From Sporosarcina sp. FSL K6-3457 (GTDB taxonomy: Bacteria > Bacillota > Bacilli > Bacillales_A > Planococcaceae), in contig NZ_JBBOWX010000001.1 of NCBI RefSeq assembly GCF_038007285.1, positions 4,109,501-4,173,500 of the forward strand: a DNA stretch of 64,000 bases, written 5' to 3'. Positions within the stretch are counted from its first letter, which is position 1; each line of letters opens with the position of its first letter. Shown one piece after another: positions 46,416-57,775 of the stretch. The translations under genes and the position numbers were made by a program. The notes below the pieces were generated by a model. It had not been told where the DNA came from. It did not search any database and saw only the letters and a program-made list of their open reading frames with translations.

Positions 46416-47363
46416 TTAATGATGATGATGTCCCGCTGCTTCTGCTTTCACCGTACATAAAATCGAATCATCATGCTGATGTGCAGACGTTTCCAATTGG
46501 ATCGTTACATGCTGAATACTCTTATGTTCAAGATCGTGTTCAATTTTACGGAGTAGTGGTTCACTTTCGGCAATTGTCATTTTATCATCGACAACAATAT
46601 GGCAAGACAATGCATTTAAACCACTTGTAATGGACCAAATGTGTAAATCATGAACACTTTCAATACCTGTTGTTTGTTGAATCGTTTGAATGACATCATC
46701 CATGTCTACATTTTGCGGTGTCCCCTCCATTAGAACGTGTAGCCCAGACTTCGTCACATAGTAACCACTGCGTAAAACCAGTACTGCGACAATGACACTC
46801 GCTAATGGATCCGCCCATCCCCAGTTAAAAAACATCATAAGTAGCGCGGCACTAATGGCCCCCACCGAACCTAGCATATCGCTAATGACGTGTAAATATG
46901 CCCCTCGCATATTCAAATTATCCTCCACATCCCCGCCACGCATCATAATCCATGCCACTAAAATGTTAACAGCTAAACCAATACTACTGACAATTAACAT
47001 CCCTGTTGTCGCTACTTCAGGCGGATTCGCAAAGCGTTGGATTGCCTCGTAAAAAATAATTAAGGCGATGGCCATTAACGTCACACCATTTAAGACAGCG
47101 GCTAATATTTCAAAGCGTTTATAGCCAAATGTCTTACTTCGACTCGCTACCTTCGCACCGTATGTTAAAGCCAGCAAGGCAATTCCCAATGATACCGCAT
47201 CACTGAGCATATGCCCTGCATCCGACAACAGGGCTAAACTATTTGTTACAAAGCCACCAATAACCTCGACAATCATGTAACTAGCAATGATGAAAAATGA
47301 GATGAGTAATACTTTTTTATTGGCGCCATGTGTATGATTATGGCCGTGATCGTGTCCCATCAT
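46416..47363 (-). CDS. czcD: Cation diffusion facilitator, zinc/cadmium/cobalt efflux
   Basis: 315 residues: His-rich N-terminus (GHDHGHNHTHG), six membrane helices with the metal site motifs SLALLSDAGHMLSDAVSL and HVISDMLGSVGA (HxxxD pairs), a cytoplasmic ferredoxin-like domain and a His-rich tail. It exports Zn2+/Cd2+/Co2+ in exchange for protons. It is co-transcribed with the upstream ArsR-type sensor, 15 bases apart. GGGAGG precedes two adjacent ATGs. Confidence 0.94.
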   Translation of the reverse strand: MMGHDHGHNHTHGANKKVLLISFFIIASYMIVEVIGGFVTNSLALLSDAGHMLSDAVSLGIALLALTYGAKVASRSKTFGYKRFEILAAVLNGVTLMAIALIIFYEAIQRFANPPEVATTGMLIVSSIGLAVNILVAWIMMRGGDVEDNLNMRGAYLHVISDMLGSVGAISAALLMMFFNWGWADPLASVIVAVLVLRSGYYVTKSGLHVLMEGTPQNVDMDDVIQTIQQTTGIESVHDLHIWSITSGLNALSCHIVVDDKMTIAESEPLLRKIEHDLEHKSIQHVTIQLETSAHQHDDSILCTVKAEAAGHHHH

Positions 47364-47378
47364 ATAACCTCCCTCTAC

Positions 47379-47702
47379 TTAGTTATGCGCAGCATGCTCA
47401 ATCGCTTGTGTCAGCAAATTCATCACATGATCATCATCTTTTGAATAATAAATCGTCGTACCCTCTCTTCTAAACTTCACCAATCGTAGATTTTTCAGGA
47501 AACGTAATTGATGAGACACCGTCGACTGGCTTAAATTTAAAACTTCCGCTATATCATTGACGGAGTGCTCTTCAGCACATAATAAGTTTAAAATACGTAT
47601 TCTCGTTGGATCACTCAACGCTTTAAATGTTTGAGACACTACAAATAGGGTTTCTTCATCTAAATGTGATTCATGCTGGATGATTGGTTGATCTTCATTC
47701 AT
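47379..47702 (-). CDS. czrA: ArsR/SmtB-family metal-sensing repressor (CzrA-like)
   Basis: 107 residues from the ATG at 47702 (GGAGGTGA 8 bases upstream). Winged helix with [29 protein letters not shown]. The C-terminal helix carries [19 protein letters not shown], giving the D..H..H..H alpha5 metal site of Zn/Co sensors of the CzrA type. Metal binding releases it from the palindrome just upstream and allows expression of itself and czcD. Confidence 0.93.
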   Translation of the reverse strand: MNEDQPIIQHESHLDEETLFVVSQTFKALSDPTRIRILNLLCAEEHSVNDIAEVLNLSQSTVSHQLRFLKNLRLVKFRREGTTIYYSKDDDHVMNLLTQAIEHAAHN

Positions 47703-47725
47703 TTTCTCGTTCACCTCCAATAACT

Positions 47726-47749
47726 ATATATGAGCATATGTTCATATAT
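47726..47749 (-). promoter_or_regulatory. CzrA-type operator
   Basis: A 24-bp palindrome with arms ATATATGAGCAT and ATGTTCATATAT (11 of 12 pairs), 24 bases before the repressor start. It fits the known ArsR/SmtB operator type with ATATGAAC-like half-sites. Confidence 0.8.
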
Positions 47750-47797
47750 ACATTAATATAGCATGTACGGGGTGAATGTCAAGAATATTGGACGCAC

Positions 47798-47830
47798 GAA
47801 AACGCCGGCAACCACAATGGTTTGCCGGCG
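47798..47830 (-). terminator. Terminator of the beta-glucoside operon
   Basis: CGCCGGCAACCA (47803-47814) pairs with TGGTTTGCCGGCG (47818-47830) with one bulge, followed by TTTT on the minus strand. Confidence 0.85.
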
Positions 47831-47841
47831 ATATAATTATA

Positions 47842-50751
<2,910 letters not shown>

Positions 50752-50819
50752 CTAAATTCTCCTATTCTCTGAACTATATTTAAGTAGAAGCATGCGTTAA
50801 CATGCTTCCCTCATTAGTG

Positions 50820-52748
50820 TTATTTTGCCTTTAACTCAAGTAAATTAAGCCCAGACTTGATTTGTTTTTCTGCCGTTGGTACTAGCGTATAGCGTTCATG
50901 ATTTGTCACAATGACTGGTGTTGTCACATCAAATCCTGCAGCTTTAATTTGTTCGATGTCGAATTCGATAAGTAACTGACCTTTTTCAACACGGTCTCCT
51001 TGTGCAATATGAGCTGTGAAATGTTTCCCTTCCAATTGAACTGTATCCAATCCAATATGAATTAACATTTCTGCACCATTATCTGCCACAATACCTATTG
51101 CATGCTTTGTAGGGAATAGAGCAGTTACTGTGCCAGAAACCGGTGAGAATAGTTTTCCTTCTGACGGGACAATAGCCACTCCTGCCCCAAGTGCGCCAGA
51201 TGCAAATGCTGCATCTTTAATGTTGGCTAAAGGAATAACTTGACCATTAAAAGGGCTGCCAATCACTTCGTTGTTTACTTTAGTTACAGCATTTTTGTGA
51301 TTAGCTGTTGTTGCTACGACAGTTTTTTCAACTTCCTCTGTTTTTTTTCCTTTGCCCATTCCAAACAAATAGGTAAGAACAAAACCTAAGATGAAAGCGA
51401 CTACCATCGCAATGATTGCACCCCAAAATCCTAGTGTAAGACCCTCTGTCGGATGAATAAAACTTGGAATAGCAAAGATGCCAAGACCGCCAAGGAGGTA
51501 TCCTTGTGTATTAGTTATCCCAATGATAGCTCCTGCGACTGCTGCAGCAATACAGCTCATAATAAACGGCTTTTTCAAGGGCAGTGTCACTCCATAAATC
51601 GCCGGTTCTGTGACACCGAAAATACCTGAAATAAAGGCCGGTATACTAAGTGCTTTAAGCTTTTGCTGTTTTGTTTTCATCCAGACTGCAAGTACAGCGC
51701 CAATTTGTGCGAATGAAGGTGCAAATATCATAGCTAGGATTGGATCTGCTCCCAGCGTCATAAGATTATTGATAGCAATCGGAACAATTCCCCAGTGAAG
51801 GCCAAAAATAACGAATACTTGCCACAATCCGCCAAGAAGCGCCCCTGCTAAGATTGGACTTAGATTATATGCCCCAACTGTCACTTGTCCTAAAATCTGT
51901 CCAGCCCATGTTGCAATCGGTCCAATCACAATAAATGTAACAGGAACAATAACTAGTAATGTTGCGAAAGGCACTACGAACAGTTTTACAACATCAGGAG
52001 TGATTTTCTTAAACCCTCTCTCTATTTTTGCTGCAAAATAGGTTGCAAGAATAATTGGAATAACAGACGATGCATAACTCATTAGAATTACTGGAATACC
52101 TAAAAATGTAATATGAATTGGTGATTCAAACATTGTTCCTGTAAATAATGTATAGAGTGGATCGCCGGCAGTTAACGTCGATAATGATGGATAGACAAGT
52201 GCTGCACCTATCGCCATCCCGATGAATTTATTGCCACCGAACTTCGTCATAGCAGTATAACCTAGGAAAATTGGGAAGAAATGAAACAGAGCATCTCCAA
52301 CTGCATTAAGAATTTGATACGTCCCAGAAGCTTCTTCCAACCAACCTAAAGCTATGAATAGTGCATTGAATCCTTTAATCATTCCTGCGGCGGCTAATAC
52401 GCCAAGCACTGGCATAAAGATACTAGAAACGATATCTATAAAACCATTTAACAAACTTTTTTTCTCTTTAGGTCCATCTTCTTCTACAGGTGCCTGCGCT
52501 TGAAGCCCCGCTACAGCTAATACTGCCTTATAGACATCAGGCACATGATTTCCGATGACAACTTGATATTGACCTCCGCTTTTCATCACCGTAACGACGC
52601 CATCCATTTCTTTCAGCACATCGGTGTTTGCTTTGCCTTCATCCTTTAAATGAAAGCGTAAACGTGTAATACAATGAACAACTTTTCTAATGTTTTCCTT
52701 GCCACCGACATTTTCAATAATGTCCTTTGCCAATTGCTCGTATTTCAT
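50820..52748 (-). CDS. bglP: Beta-glucoside PTS permease, IIBCA
   Basis: 642 residues from the ATG at 52748 (AGAGGGG 8 bases upstream; the longer frame would start inside the terminator leader). IIB domain with phospho-Cys26 (VVHCITRLRF), IIC membrane domain (~100-465) with the GITEPAIYGV substrate loop, and a C-terminal IIA domain with phospho-His in EMLIHIGLDTVQL. It imports and phosphorylates beta-glucosides at the membrane. Expression depends on a cre/promoter and a LicT-controlled terminator upstream. Confidence 0.94.
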   Translation of the reverse strand: MKYEQLAKDIIENVGGKENIRKVVHCITRLRFHLKDEGKANTDVLKEMDGVVTVMKSGGQYQVVIGNHVPDVYKAVLAVAGLQAQAPVEEDGPKEKKSLLNGFIDIVSSIFMPVLGVLAAAGMIKGFNALFIALGWLEEASGTYQILNAVGDALFHFFPIFLGYTAMTKFGGNKFIGMAIGAALVYPSLSTLTAGDPLYTLFTGTMFESPIHITFLGIPVILMSYASSVIPIILATYFAAKIERGFKKITPDVVKLFVVPFATLLVIVPVTFIVIGPIATWAGQILGQVTVGAYNLSPILAGALLGGLWQVFVIFGLHWGIVPIAINNLMTLGADPILAMIFAPSFAQIGAVLAVWMKTKQQKLKALSIPAFISGIFGVTEPAIYGVTLPLKKPFIMSCIAAAVAGAIIGITNTQGYLLGGLGIFAIPSFIHPTEGLTLGFWGAIIAMVVAFILGFVLTYLFGMGKGKKTEEVEKTVVATTANHKNAVTKVNNEVIGSPFNGQVIPLANIKDAAFASGALGAGVAIVPSEGKLFSPVSGTVTALFPTKHAIGIVADNGAEMLIHIGLDTVQLEGKHFTAHIAQGDRVEKGQLLIEFDIEQIKAAGFDVTTPVIVTNHERYTLVPTAEKQIKSGLNLLELKAK

Positions 52749-52786
52749 TTTTGATCCCCTCTTTCTTCCCTTACTTATTTTTGCTA

Positions 52787-52870
52787 TAAAAAAAACCCGA
52801 TCCAATCCGAACACATAAGTTGCTTACGTGTCAGATCAGGTCAGGTTATGCCCAAATTAGGTAACATTCC
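52787..52870 (-). promoter_or_regulatory. LicT-type RAT antiterminator overlapping a terminator before bglP
   Basis: The minus strand has the RAT signature GGAATGTTAC ... GGCATAACC (52870-52841), directly overlapping a long terminator stem ending in T8 (52847-52787). LicT bound to the RAT prevents the terminator from forming, giving substrate-induced bglP and GH1 expression. Confidence 0.85.
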
Positions 52871-52895
52871 ATGAATGAATATTTGATTTGTTCAA

Positions 52896-52932
52896 AATAT
52901 ATCACACTGTTTTTACAATGTCAACGCTTACA
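52896..52932 (-). promoter_or_regulatory. bglP promoter with cre on the -35
   Basis: Minus strand: TTGACA (52924-52919), 17 bases, TATATT (52901-52896). The cre TGTAAGCGTTGACA (52932-52919) fits the consensus TGWAANCGNTNWCA fully and covers the -35. It lies between licT and bglP, giving bglP its own catabolite-repressed promoter. Confidence 0.82.
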
Positions 52933-52941
52933 TGAAAATAA

Positions 52942-53802
52942 TTACTCCGATAAACTATTTAATTCATGGCGTTGGGTGACGCGATGAATATGCAATGTTA
53001 AATATATTTCTTCGTCATTGGAAATGATATATTGATAGGTTTTATCCAAATAAGCAACAATTTTTTGGCTACATCGAAAAGCATCTGTGTACTTTTGTTG
53101 CATTTGTTCATACAGGAAAGCATCATGACTATCAGCCACAATCTCCTTACGCATAAACCGCATGGCAAAGAAACGGAGGTGCGTTAAAAACCGTTCATAG
53201 TTGACAGAGCTTTCATCCAATTCCATTTGGAAATAATATTTTACAATGTTCAGGATGTTATTAACCATTTCCGTAACCTGTACAGCCCCTGCCATATTTT
53301 CGCCAGAAATTTGGCTGTTTACTAAATGCAATGCAATCGAAGCTGCTTCATCTTCTGGAAGTCTGACTCCCGTATCATTTTCAATAATATCAAGGGCCTT
53401 TAAAGCAACTTGAAACTCATTTTTATAATACTTTCGAATTTCCCATAATAACACATTTTTAAAATCTATCCCTTGCTCATGCCTGCTAATCGCAAAGCTT
53501 AAGTGATCAGTTAAGGCAACGTATAAGTAATCATCCAATTTGAATGGCAGTTGGGTTTTGGCATAATCTAAAATTTTCGATGAAATGTTCAAGTATAATT
53601 CAGAAGTATCCCTCAATAATGTAGCAAGCTTGTCGGAGATACCGTGTTTTTCCAAGATAAAGGTTTTCTCAACCTTAGCGTTGTCAACTGTATCCCCCAC
53701 CTTTTTCTGAAAAGCTAACCCTCGTCCCATCACAACAGTCTCTTGGTTCAACTGATCCATTGTTATAACAACATTATTATTTAAGATTTGCCGAATCTCC
53801 AT
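52942..53802 (-). CDS. licT: BglG/LicT-family transcription antiterminator
   Basis: 286 residues: N-terminal RNA-binding CAT domain (1-56, MEIRQILNNNVVITMDQLNQ), PRD1 (~65-170, with DHLSFAISRHEQG) and PRD2 (~171-286, with HLRFFAMR and LTLHIHR) carrying the phosphorylatable histidines. It is inactivated through the PTS IIB when no substrate is present and activated via HPr, so it links induction to sugar flux. Ribosome-binding site AAGGAGG. Its own leader has a second RAT/terminator, so it is autoregulated. Confidence 0.94.
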   Translation of the reverse strand: MEIRQILNNNVVITMDQLNQETVVMGRGLAFQKKVGDTVDNAKVEKTFILEKHGISDKLATLLRDTSELYLNISSKILDYAKTQLPFKLDDYLYVALTDHLSFAISRHEQGIDFKNVLLWEIRKYYKNEFQVALKALDIIENDTGVRLPEDEAASIALHLVNSQISGENMAGAVQVTEMVNNILNIVKYYFQMELDESSVNYERFLTHLRFFAMRFMRKEIVADSHDAFLYEQMQQKYTDAFRCSQKIVAYLDKTYQYIISNDEEIYLTLHIHRVTQRHELNSLSE

Positions 53803-53851
53803 TACACTCCTCCTTTGAATATTGATTTTATAATTCGAGAAAAATTTATAT

Positions 53852-53937
53852 AAAAAAACCTAAATTTGCACAGAAGAATAGCCTTTTAGCCATTCTACAA
53901 CAAACTTAGGTTTTGCCTGCTTAAGCAGTAACAATCC
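53852..53937 (-). promoter_or_regulatory. LicT-type RAT antiterminator overlapping a terminator before licT
   Basis: RAT on the minus strand GGATTGTTACTGC ... GCAGGCAAAACC (53937-53906), very close to the Bacillus consensus, overlapping terminator arms CCTAAGTTTG (53910-53901) and CAAATTTAGG (about 53868-53859), ending in T7. Confidence 0.88.
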
Positions 53938-53948
53938 AATTATCCAAT

Positions 53949-53962
53949 TGTAAGCGATTACT
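53949..53962. promoter_or_regulatory. cre-like site before licT
   Basis: TGTAAGCGATTACT matches the cre consensus at 13 of 14 positions. It lies between a TTGACA/CAATAT-type promoter (minus strand, about 54000-53970) and the RAT. Confidence 0.6.
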
Positions 53963-54041
53963 CATAATATTGTCATGGAGTTTGAAGATTGTCAAGAGTC
54001 TGTATAGCTTTACCTTACATACCGGAAAACACTGCTATTTA

Positions 54042-54920
54042 TTAATATCTCTTTTTATCCACTATCCCCTCAATAAATTCCATCACCTCATCCCGAATTT
54101 CCGGATGTTGGAGGGCGAACTCAATTGTTGTTTTGACGAAACCTAGCTTTTCTCCGACGTCATAGCGCTGACCTTCAAAGTTATAGGCAAATACTTGTTG
54201 AATTCGGTTCAATTTCTCGATTGCATCAGTCAATTGAATTTCTCCACCTGCACCGACTTCTTGTTGCTCGAGGAATGTGAAAATTTCAGGAGTTAGGATA
54301 TAACGACCCATAATGGCTAGGTTGGAGGGGGCTGTTCCACTTTGAGGTTTTTCAACAAGGCGCCCTACCTCAAATGTTCGGCCATTTCTGTTGATAGGGG
54401 CAATAATTCCATATCTATGTGTTTCATTGTCTGGTATTTGTTGTACACCAATGACAGAAGCCTGCGCCTCATCATATTGATGCATAAGTTGTGCCAAACA
54501 CGGTATGTGACTCTGCACGATGTCATCACCGAGTAATACTGCGAAGGGCTCATCTCCAATAAAACTTTTCGCACATAATACGGCATGTCCGAGGCCCTTC
54601 GGTTCCTGTTGACGGATATAGTGAATATTACCGAGTCCATTTGTTTTTCTGACGATCTCGAGTAACTCGAACTTTTCTTTTTCAATCAGATCCTGCTCCA
54701 AAGAAGGTGCACGATCGAAGTGATCCTCGATCGCACGTTTTCCTTTCCCCGTTACAATAATAATATCTTCTATTCCCGAAGCAATTGCTTCTTCAACGAT
54801 ATATTGAATCGTTGGCTTATCAACGATAGGTAGCATTTCTTTAGGCATTGCTTTGGTTGCCGGAAGGAATCGTGTGCCTAATCCTGCTGCTGGTATAATG
54901 GCTTTTCTTATTTTTTTCAT
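54042..54920 (-). CDS. galU: UTP-glucose-1-phosphate uridylyltransferase
   Basis: 292 residues with the nucleotidyltransferase start [28 protein letters not shown], the catalytic [21 protein letters not shown] loop and [10 protein letters not shown]. It makes UDP-glucose, precursor of UDP-galactose and, through Glf, UDP-galactofuranose. It is 42 bases downstream of glf at the end of the glycan operon, which fits a dedicated sugar-nucleotide supply; the cell may have another copy (GtaB). Confidence 0.95.
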   Translation of the reverse strand: MKKIRKAIIPAAGLGTRFLPATKAMPKEMLPIVDKPTIQYIVEEAIASGIEDIIIVTGKGKRAIEDHFDRAPSLEQDLIEKEKFELLEIVRKTNGLGNIHYIRQQEPKGLGHAVLCAKSFIGDEPFAVLLGDDIVQSHIPCLAQLMHQYDEAQASVIGVQQIPDNETHRYGIIAPINRNGRTFEVGRLVEKPQSGTAPSNLAIMGRYILTPEIFTFLEQQEVGAGGEIQLTDAIEKLNRIQQVFAYNFEGQRYDVGEKLGFVKTTIEFALQHPEIRDEVMEFIEGIVDKKRY

Positions 54921-54961
54921 ACCCGTTATCCCTCCCTCGCTCTCAGAAACAATTCACTATT

Positions 54962-56074
54962 TTATTTATGACCTAAAACTTCCTGTACCTTTTGTAAGGC
55001 AACTTCCACAACTTGATCCATATCATAATATTTATATTCGCCTAGCCTACCGCCGAAAATAACCTTACTTTGTGTGTCAGCTAATGCCTTATACTGTTCA
55101 TGCAACTTATTGTTTTTATCATCATTAATCGGGTAATATCGTTCGTCGCCCAATTTCCACTCTGCGCTATATTCACGGCTAATGACTGTTTTCGGTTGCT
55201 GACCGAATTCAAAATGCTTATGCTCAATAATACGTGTATACGGCGTCTCACTATCCGTATAATTGACGACAGCATTCCCCTGATAATTAGGGATGTCCAA
55301 CACTTCCGTTTCAAACCGTAAACTTCTATACTCCAAGACACCGAACTGGTAGTCAAAATAAGCATCGACAGGACCTGTATAAACCACCTTGTCCGCCATA
55401 CTATCCCATTTTTCTTTCTCCACAAGATAATCTGTATTAAGTTTTACTTCAATGCCTTCAATCATTCGCTCAATCATAGCCGTATACCCGCCTATTGGTA
55501 TGCCTTGATAAGGGTCGTTGAAATAATTATTATCATACGTAAATCTTACGGGTAATCTACGGATAATAAATGCAGGTATTTCTGTGCAAGGACGTCCCCA
55601 CTGCTTCTCCGTATAGCCACGAATCAGTTTTTCATAAATATCTGGGCCAACTAAGTTAATAGCCTGCTCCTCTAAATTTTGAGGGTTTTCAACGTAACTT
55701 TCTCTGCGTTGCTCCTCTACTTTTGCCTGTGCCTCATCTGGTGTTACTACACCCCACATTTTGTTAAAGGTGTTCATATTAAACGGTAGGTTATATATTT
55801 CGCCATGATAATTGGCTAAAGGACTATTGATGTATCTATTGAATTCAGTAAACTGGTTGACGTATGCCCAGATGTCTTTTTTGCTCGTATGAAAAATATG
55901 AGCACCGTATTTATGTACCTGAATGTCCTCTATTTTCTCCGTATAAATATTTCCCGCGACATGGTTTCGTTTATCGATCATTAAACATGTCTTGCCAGCC
56001 TTCTTCGCCTCATGCGCAAATACAGCACCATATAAGCCTGCACCTACAATTAAAAAATCATATTTAGTATTCAT
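54962..56074 (-). CDS. glf: UDP-galactopyranose mutase
   Basis: 370 residues from the ATG at 56074 (NTKYDFLIVGAGLYGAVFAHEA), the family's usual length; the frame to 56107 overlaps the upstream gene. The FAD-binding GxGxxG is at the N-terminus. The flavoenzyme signatures YGAHIFHTS, YTEKQWGRP and NYTDSETPYTRIIEHKHFE are present. It interconverts UDP-galactopyranose and UDP-galactofuranose. This strongly implies a galactofuranose-containing surface polymer. Confidence 0.95.
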   Translation of the reverse strand: MNTKYDFLIVGAGLYGAVFAHEAKKAGKTCLMIDKRNHVAGNIYTEKIEDIQVHKYGAHIFHTSKKDIWAYVNQFTEFNRYINSPLANYHGEIYNLPFNMNTFNKMWGVVTPDEAQAKVEEQRRESYVENPQNLEEQAINLVGPDIYEKLIRGYTEKQWGRPCTEIPAFIIRRLPVRFTYDNNYFNDPYQGIPIGGYTAMIERMIEGIEVKLNTDYLVEKEKWDSMADKVVYTGPVDAYFDYQFGVLEYRSLRFETEVLDIPNYQGNAVVNYTDSETPYTRIIEHKHFEFGQQPKTVISREYSAEWKLGDERYYPINDDKNNKLHEQYKALADTQSKVIFGGRLGEYKYYDMDQVVEVALQKVQEVLGHK

Positions 56075-56103
56075 ATATCTATCATTCTCCATTGGTTTAT
56101 TAA

Positions 56104-57120
56104 TCAATTAAACCCAACTAATCTTTGCGATATTTTGTATGCTCCTAGCGAAATAATCCGCCCAGGGCGACCTGGTAAATTCATTAACCAACCCATAAAT
56201 CCGTATCTTAGACTACGATAAAGTGCTGCATCTTCATTCTTAATATACTTCCATAATTCTCGTCTCTTGTTAAAGTTCTCTGCCGTTCCTGAACGTATTA
56301 ACAGAACCGCAGAGACCACCGTAACAATTTCCAGATGGTGAAGCATATATCTGTGTAGTTTTTCATTTTCAATAGTGTTCAAATCCACCTGTTCAATCAA
56401 TAGCTTATTCACTTTAATCTGTTGATCGATCCTTTTAATCATGACACTTTCATGAACCGATTGGTCCTCTCGTCCGATAAAATATCTGTAAAAATCCACA
56501 TTAATATAGTAAAGTTTTTTTACATATTCAAGCGGAGCATAGACAAATAAATTATCTACATAAAAAGTATGCTTGGGCAATTTAAGTCCACAATCTCTCA
56601 GCATCTGTGTTCTAAAAATAACAGAATGCATTAAAATATACTGTCCTTTACGAAATGGTTTCATGTCATCCCAAGAGAAGATGATCCCTTCTGGAAGGAC
56701 ATTTTCATATTTCATAACCTTTTTGTACTTTTCACCATTTTTTTCATAAACAAAGTTACTAATAATCATGTCCACTGATTTATTGTCCACCATAAAGCTG
56801 TTTAGTGTTTCTAGTATTTTAAGATACGCTCTTGTATCCACCCAGTCATCACTATCTACAACCTTCAAATGTACTCCAGTTGCATGCTTTACACCTGTAT
56901 TGACGGCTTCTCCATGTCCACCATTTTCCTGATGGATTGCCTTTACGATGGTTGGATATTTTCTCGCATAGTCATCTGCAATTGCTGCTGTTCCATCAAC
57001 AGATCCATCATTTACTATCAGCAATTCTACATGTTCCCCGCCAATTAACAGGGACTCTATACAATACTTCATATAGTCTTGTGAATTATAACAAGGAATG
57101 ACTACTGATAATAATTTCAT
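56104..57120 (-). CDS. GT2 family glycosyltransferase
   Basis: 338 residues. GT-A fold with LLSVVIPCYNSQDYMKYCIESLL, the NDGSVDGTA loop and DXD-type metal site VVDSDDWVD. A C-terminal ~130-residue region (from YKKLYYINVDFYRYFIGREDQS) includes hydrophobic stretches but no clear transmembrane helix. It probably transfers a sugar to a lipid or cell-wall acceptor. It lies between the GtrA-like protein and glf, so a galactofuranosyl or related transferase is plausible. ATG follows a purine-rich stretch. Confidence 0.9.
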   Translation of the reverse strand: MKLLSVVIPCYNSQDYMKYCIESLLIGGEHVELLIVNDGSVDGTAAIADDYARKYPTIVKAIHQENGGHGEAVNTGVKHATGVHLKVVDSDDWVDTRAYLKILETLNSFMVDNKSVDMIISNFVYEKNGEKYKKVMKYENVLPEGIIFSWDDMKPFRKGQYILMHSVIFRTQMLRDCGLKLPKHTFYVDNLFVYAPLEYVKKLYYINVDFYRYFIGREDQSVHESVMIKRIDQQIKVNKLLIEQVDLNTIENEKLHRYMLHHLEIVTVVSAVLLIRSGTAENFNKRRELWKYIKNEDAALYRSLRYGFMGWLMNLPGRPGRIISLGAYKISQRLVGFN

Positions 57121-57142
57121 ACGAACACTACCTTTACTTGCC

Positions 57143-57769
57143 TTATTTTTCAGGCTTTTGTTTGAAAATCACTTTAAAGATTGGGTAGAATACCCAGAAG
57201 GAAATGGCACTGTTTATCGTCATTGTCACAACATCTGCAGTTGTTTCACCAAATGATCCCATTCCCCATGTGTTCATTAATAAATCATAAATAGGGGCTT
57301 TGTAGAATCCTTGGGCTGCCGCAGCTCCAATTGTGATAACAATGTACGCAATGACATACCAAAAAGCAGCTGTCCAAATATTGCTATTTGATTTAAACGT
57401 AATGCTTCTTTGTGCGAAAAAATTAATAATCTGTGCAATTGCGATTGTTATTTGAACAGCGAGGAAGTAAGCAAGTCCCCCTCCACCGCCTGATGTCAGC
57501 GAACCCGCTGCATAGTCAAATATATAATAAGCACTTCCATTAAAGTTATGCCCAAATTGAAGAATCTGAAAGCTTGTATCTACCAATGATGTTTGCGAAA
57601 ATAGCGCCTTAAAAGCAGGCATTAACACAAACTGTAATACTGTTATTCCATTACTTAGCATAAAGAATACGAGAAATTGGGCAATATTCGGATGTTTTTC
57701 CTTATAGTTATTCCAAAAACCCTTCATTCTAGTAACCTTTTTCTCACTCTTGACAGTTCCTTCACTCAT
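57143..57769 (-). CDS. GtrA-like membrane protein
   Basis: 208 residues with four hydrophobic helices (FLVFFMLSNGITVLQFVLMP, LAYFLAVQITIAIAQIINFFAQ, WYVIAYIVITIGAAAAQGF, TINSAISFWVFYPIFKVIF) and the GtrA-type FFAQRSITFKS loop. GtrA proteins are thought to flip polyprenyl-phosphate-linked sugars across the membrane. It starts 7 bases after the GH3 gene stop and precedes the GT2 gene, matching a lipid-linked sugar export module. Confidence 0.8.
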   Translation of the reverse strand: MSEGTVKSEKKVTRMKGFWNNYKEKHPNIAQFLVFFMLSNGITVLQFVLMPAFKALFSQTSLVDTSFQILQFGHNFNGSAYYIFDYAAGSLTSGGGGGLAYFLAVQITIAIAQIINFFAQRSITFKSNSNIWTAAFWYVIAYIVITIGAAAAQGFYKAPIYDLLMNTWGMGSFGETTADVVTMTINSAISFWVFYPIFKVIFKQKPEK

Positions 57770-57775
57770 ACCAGT

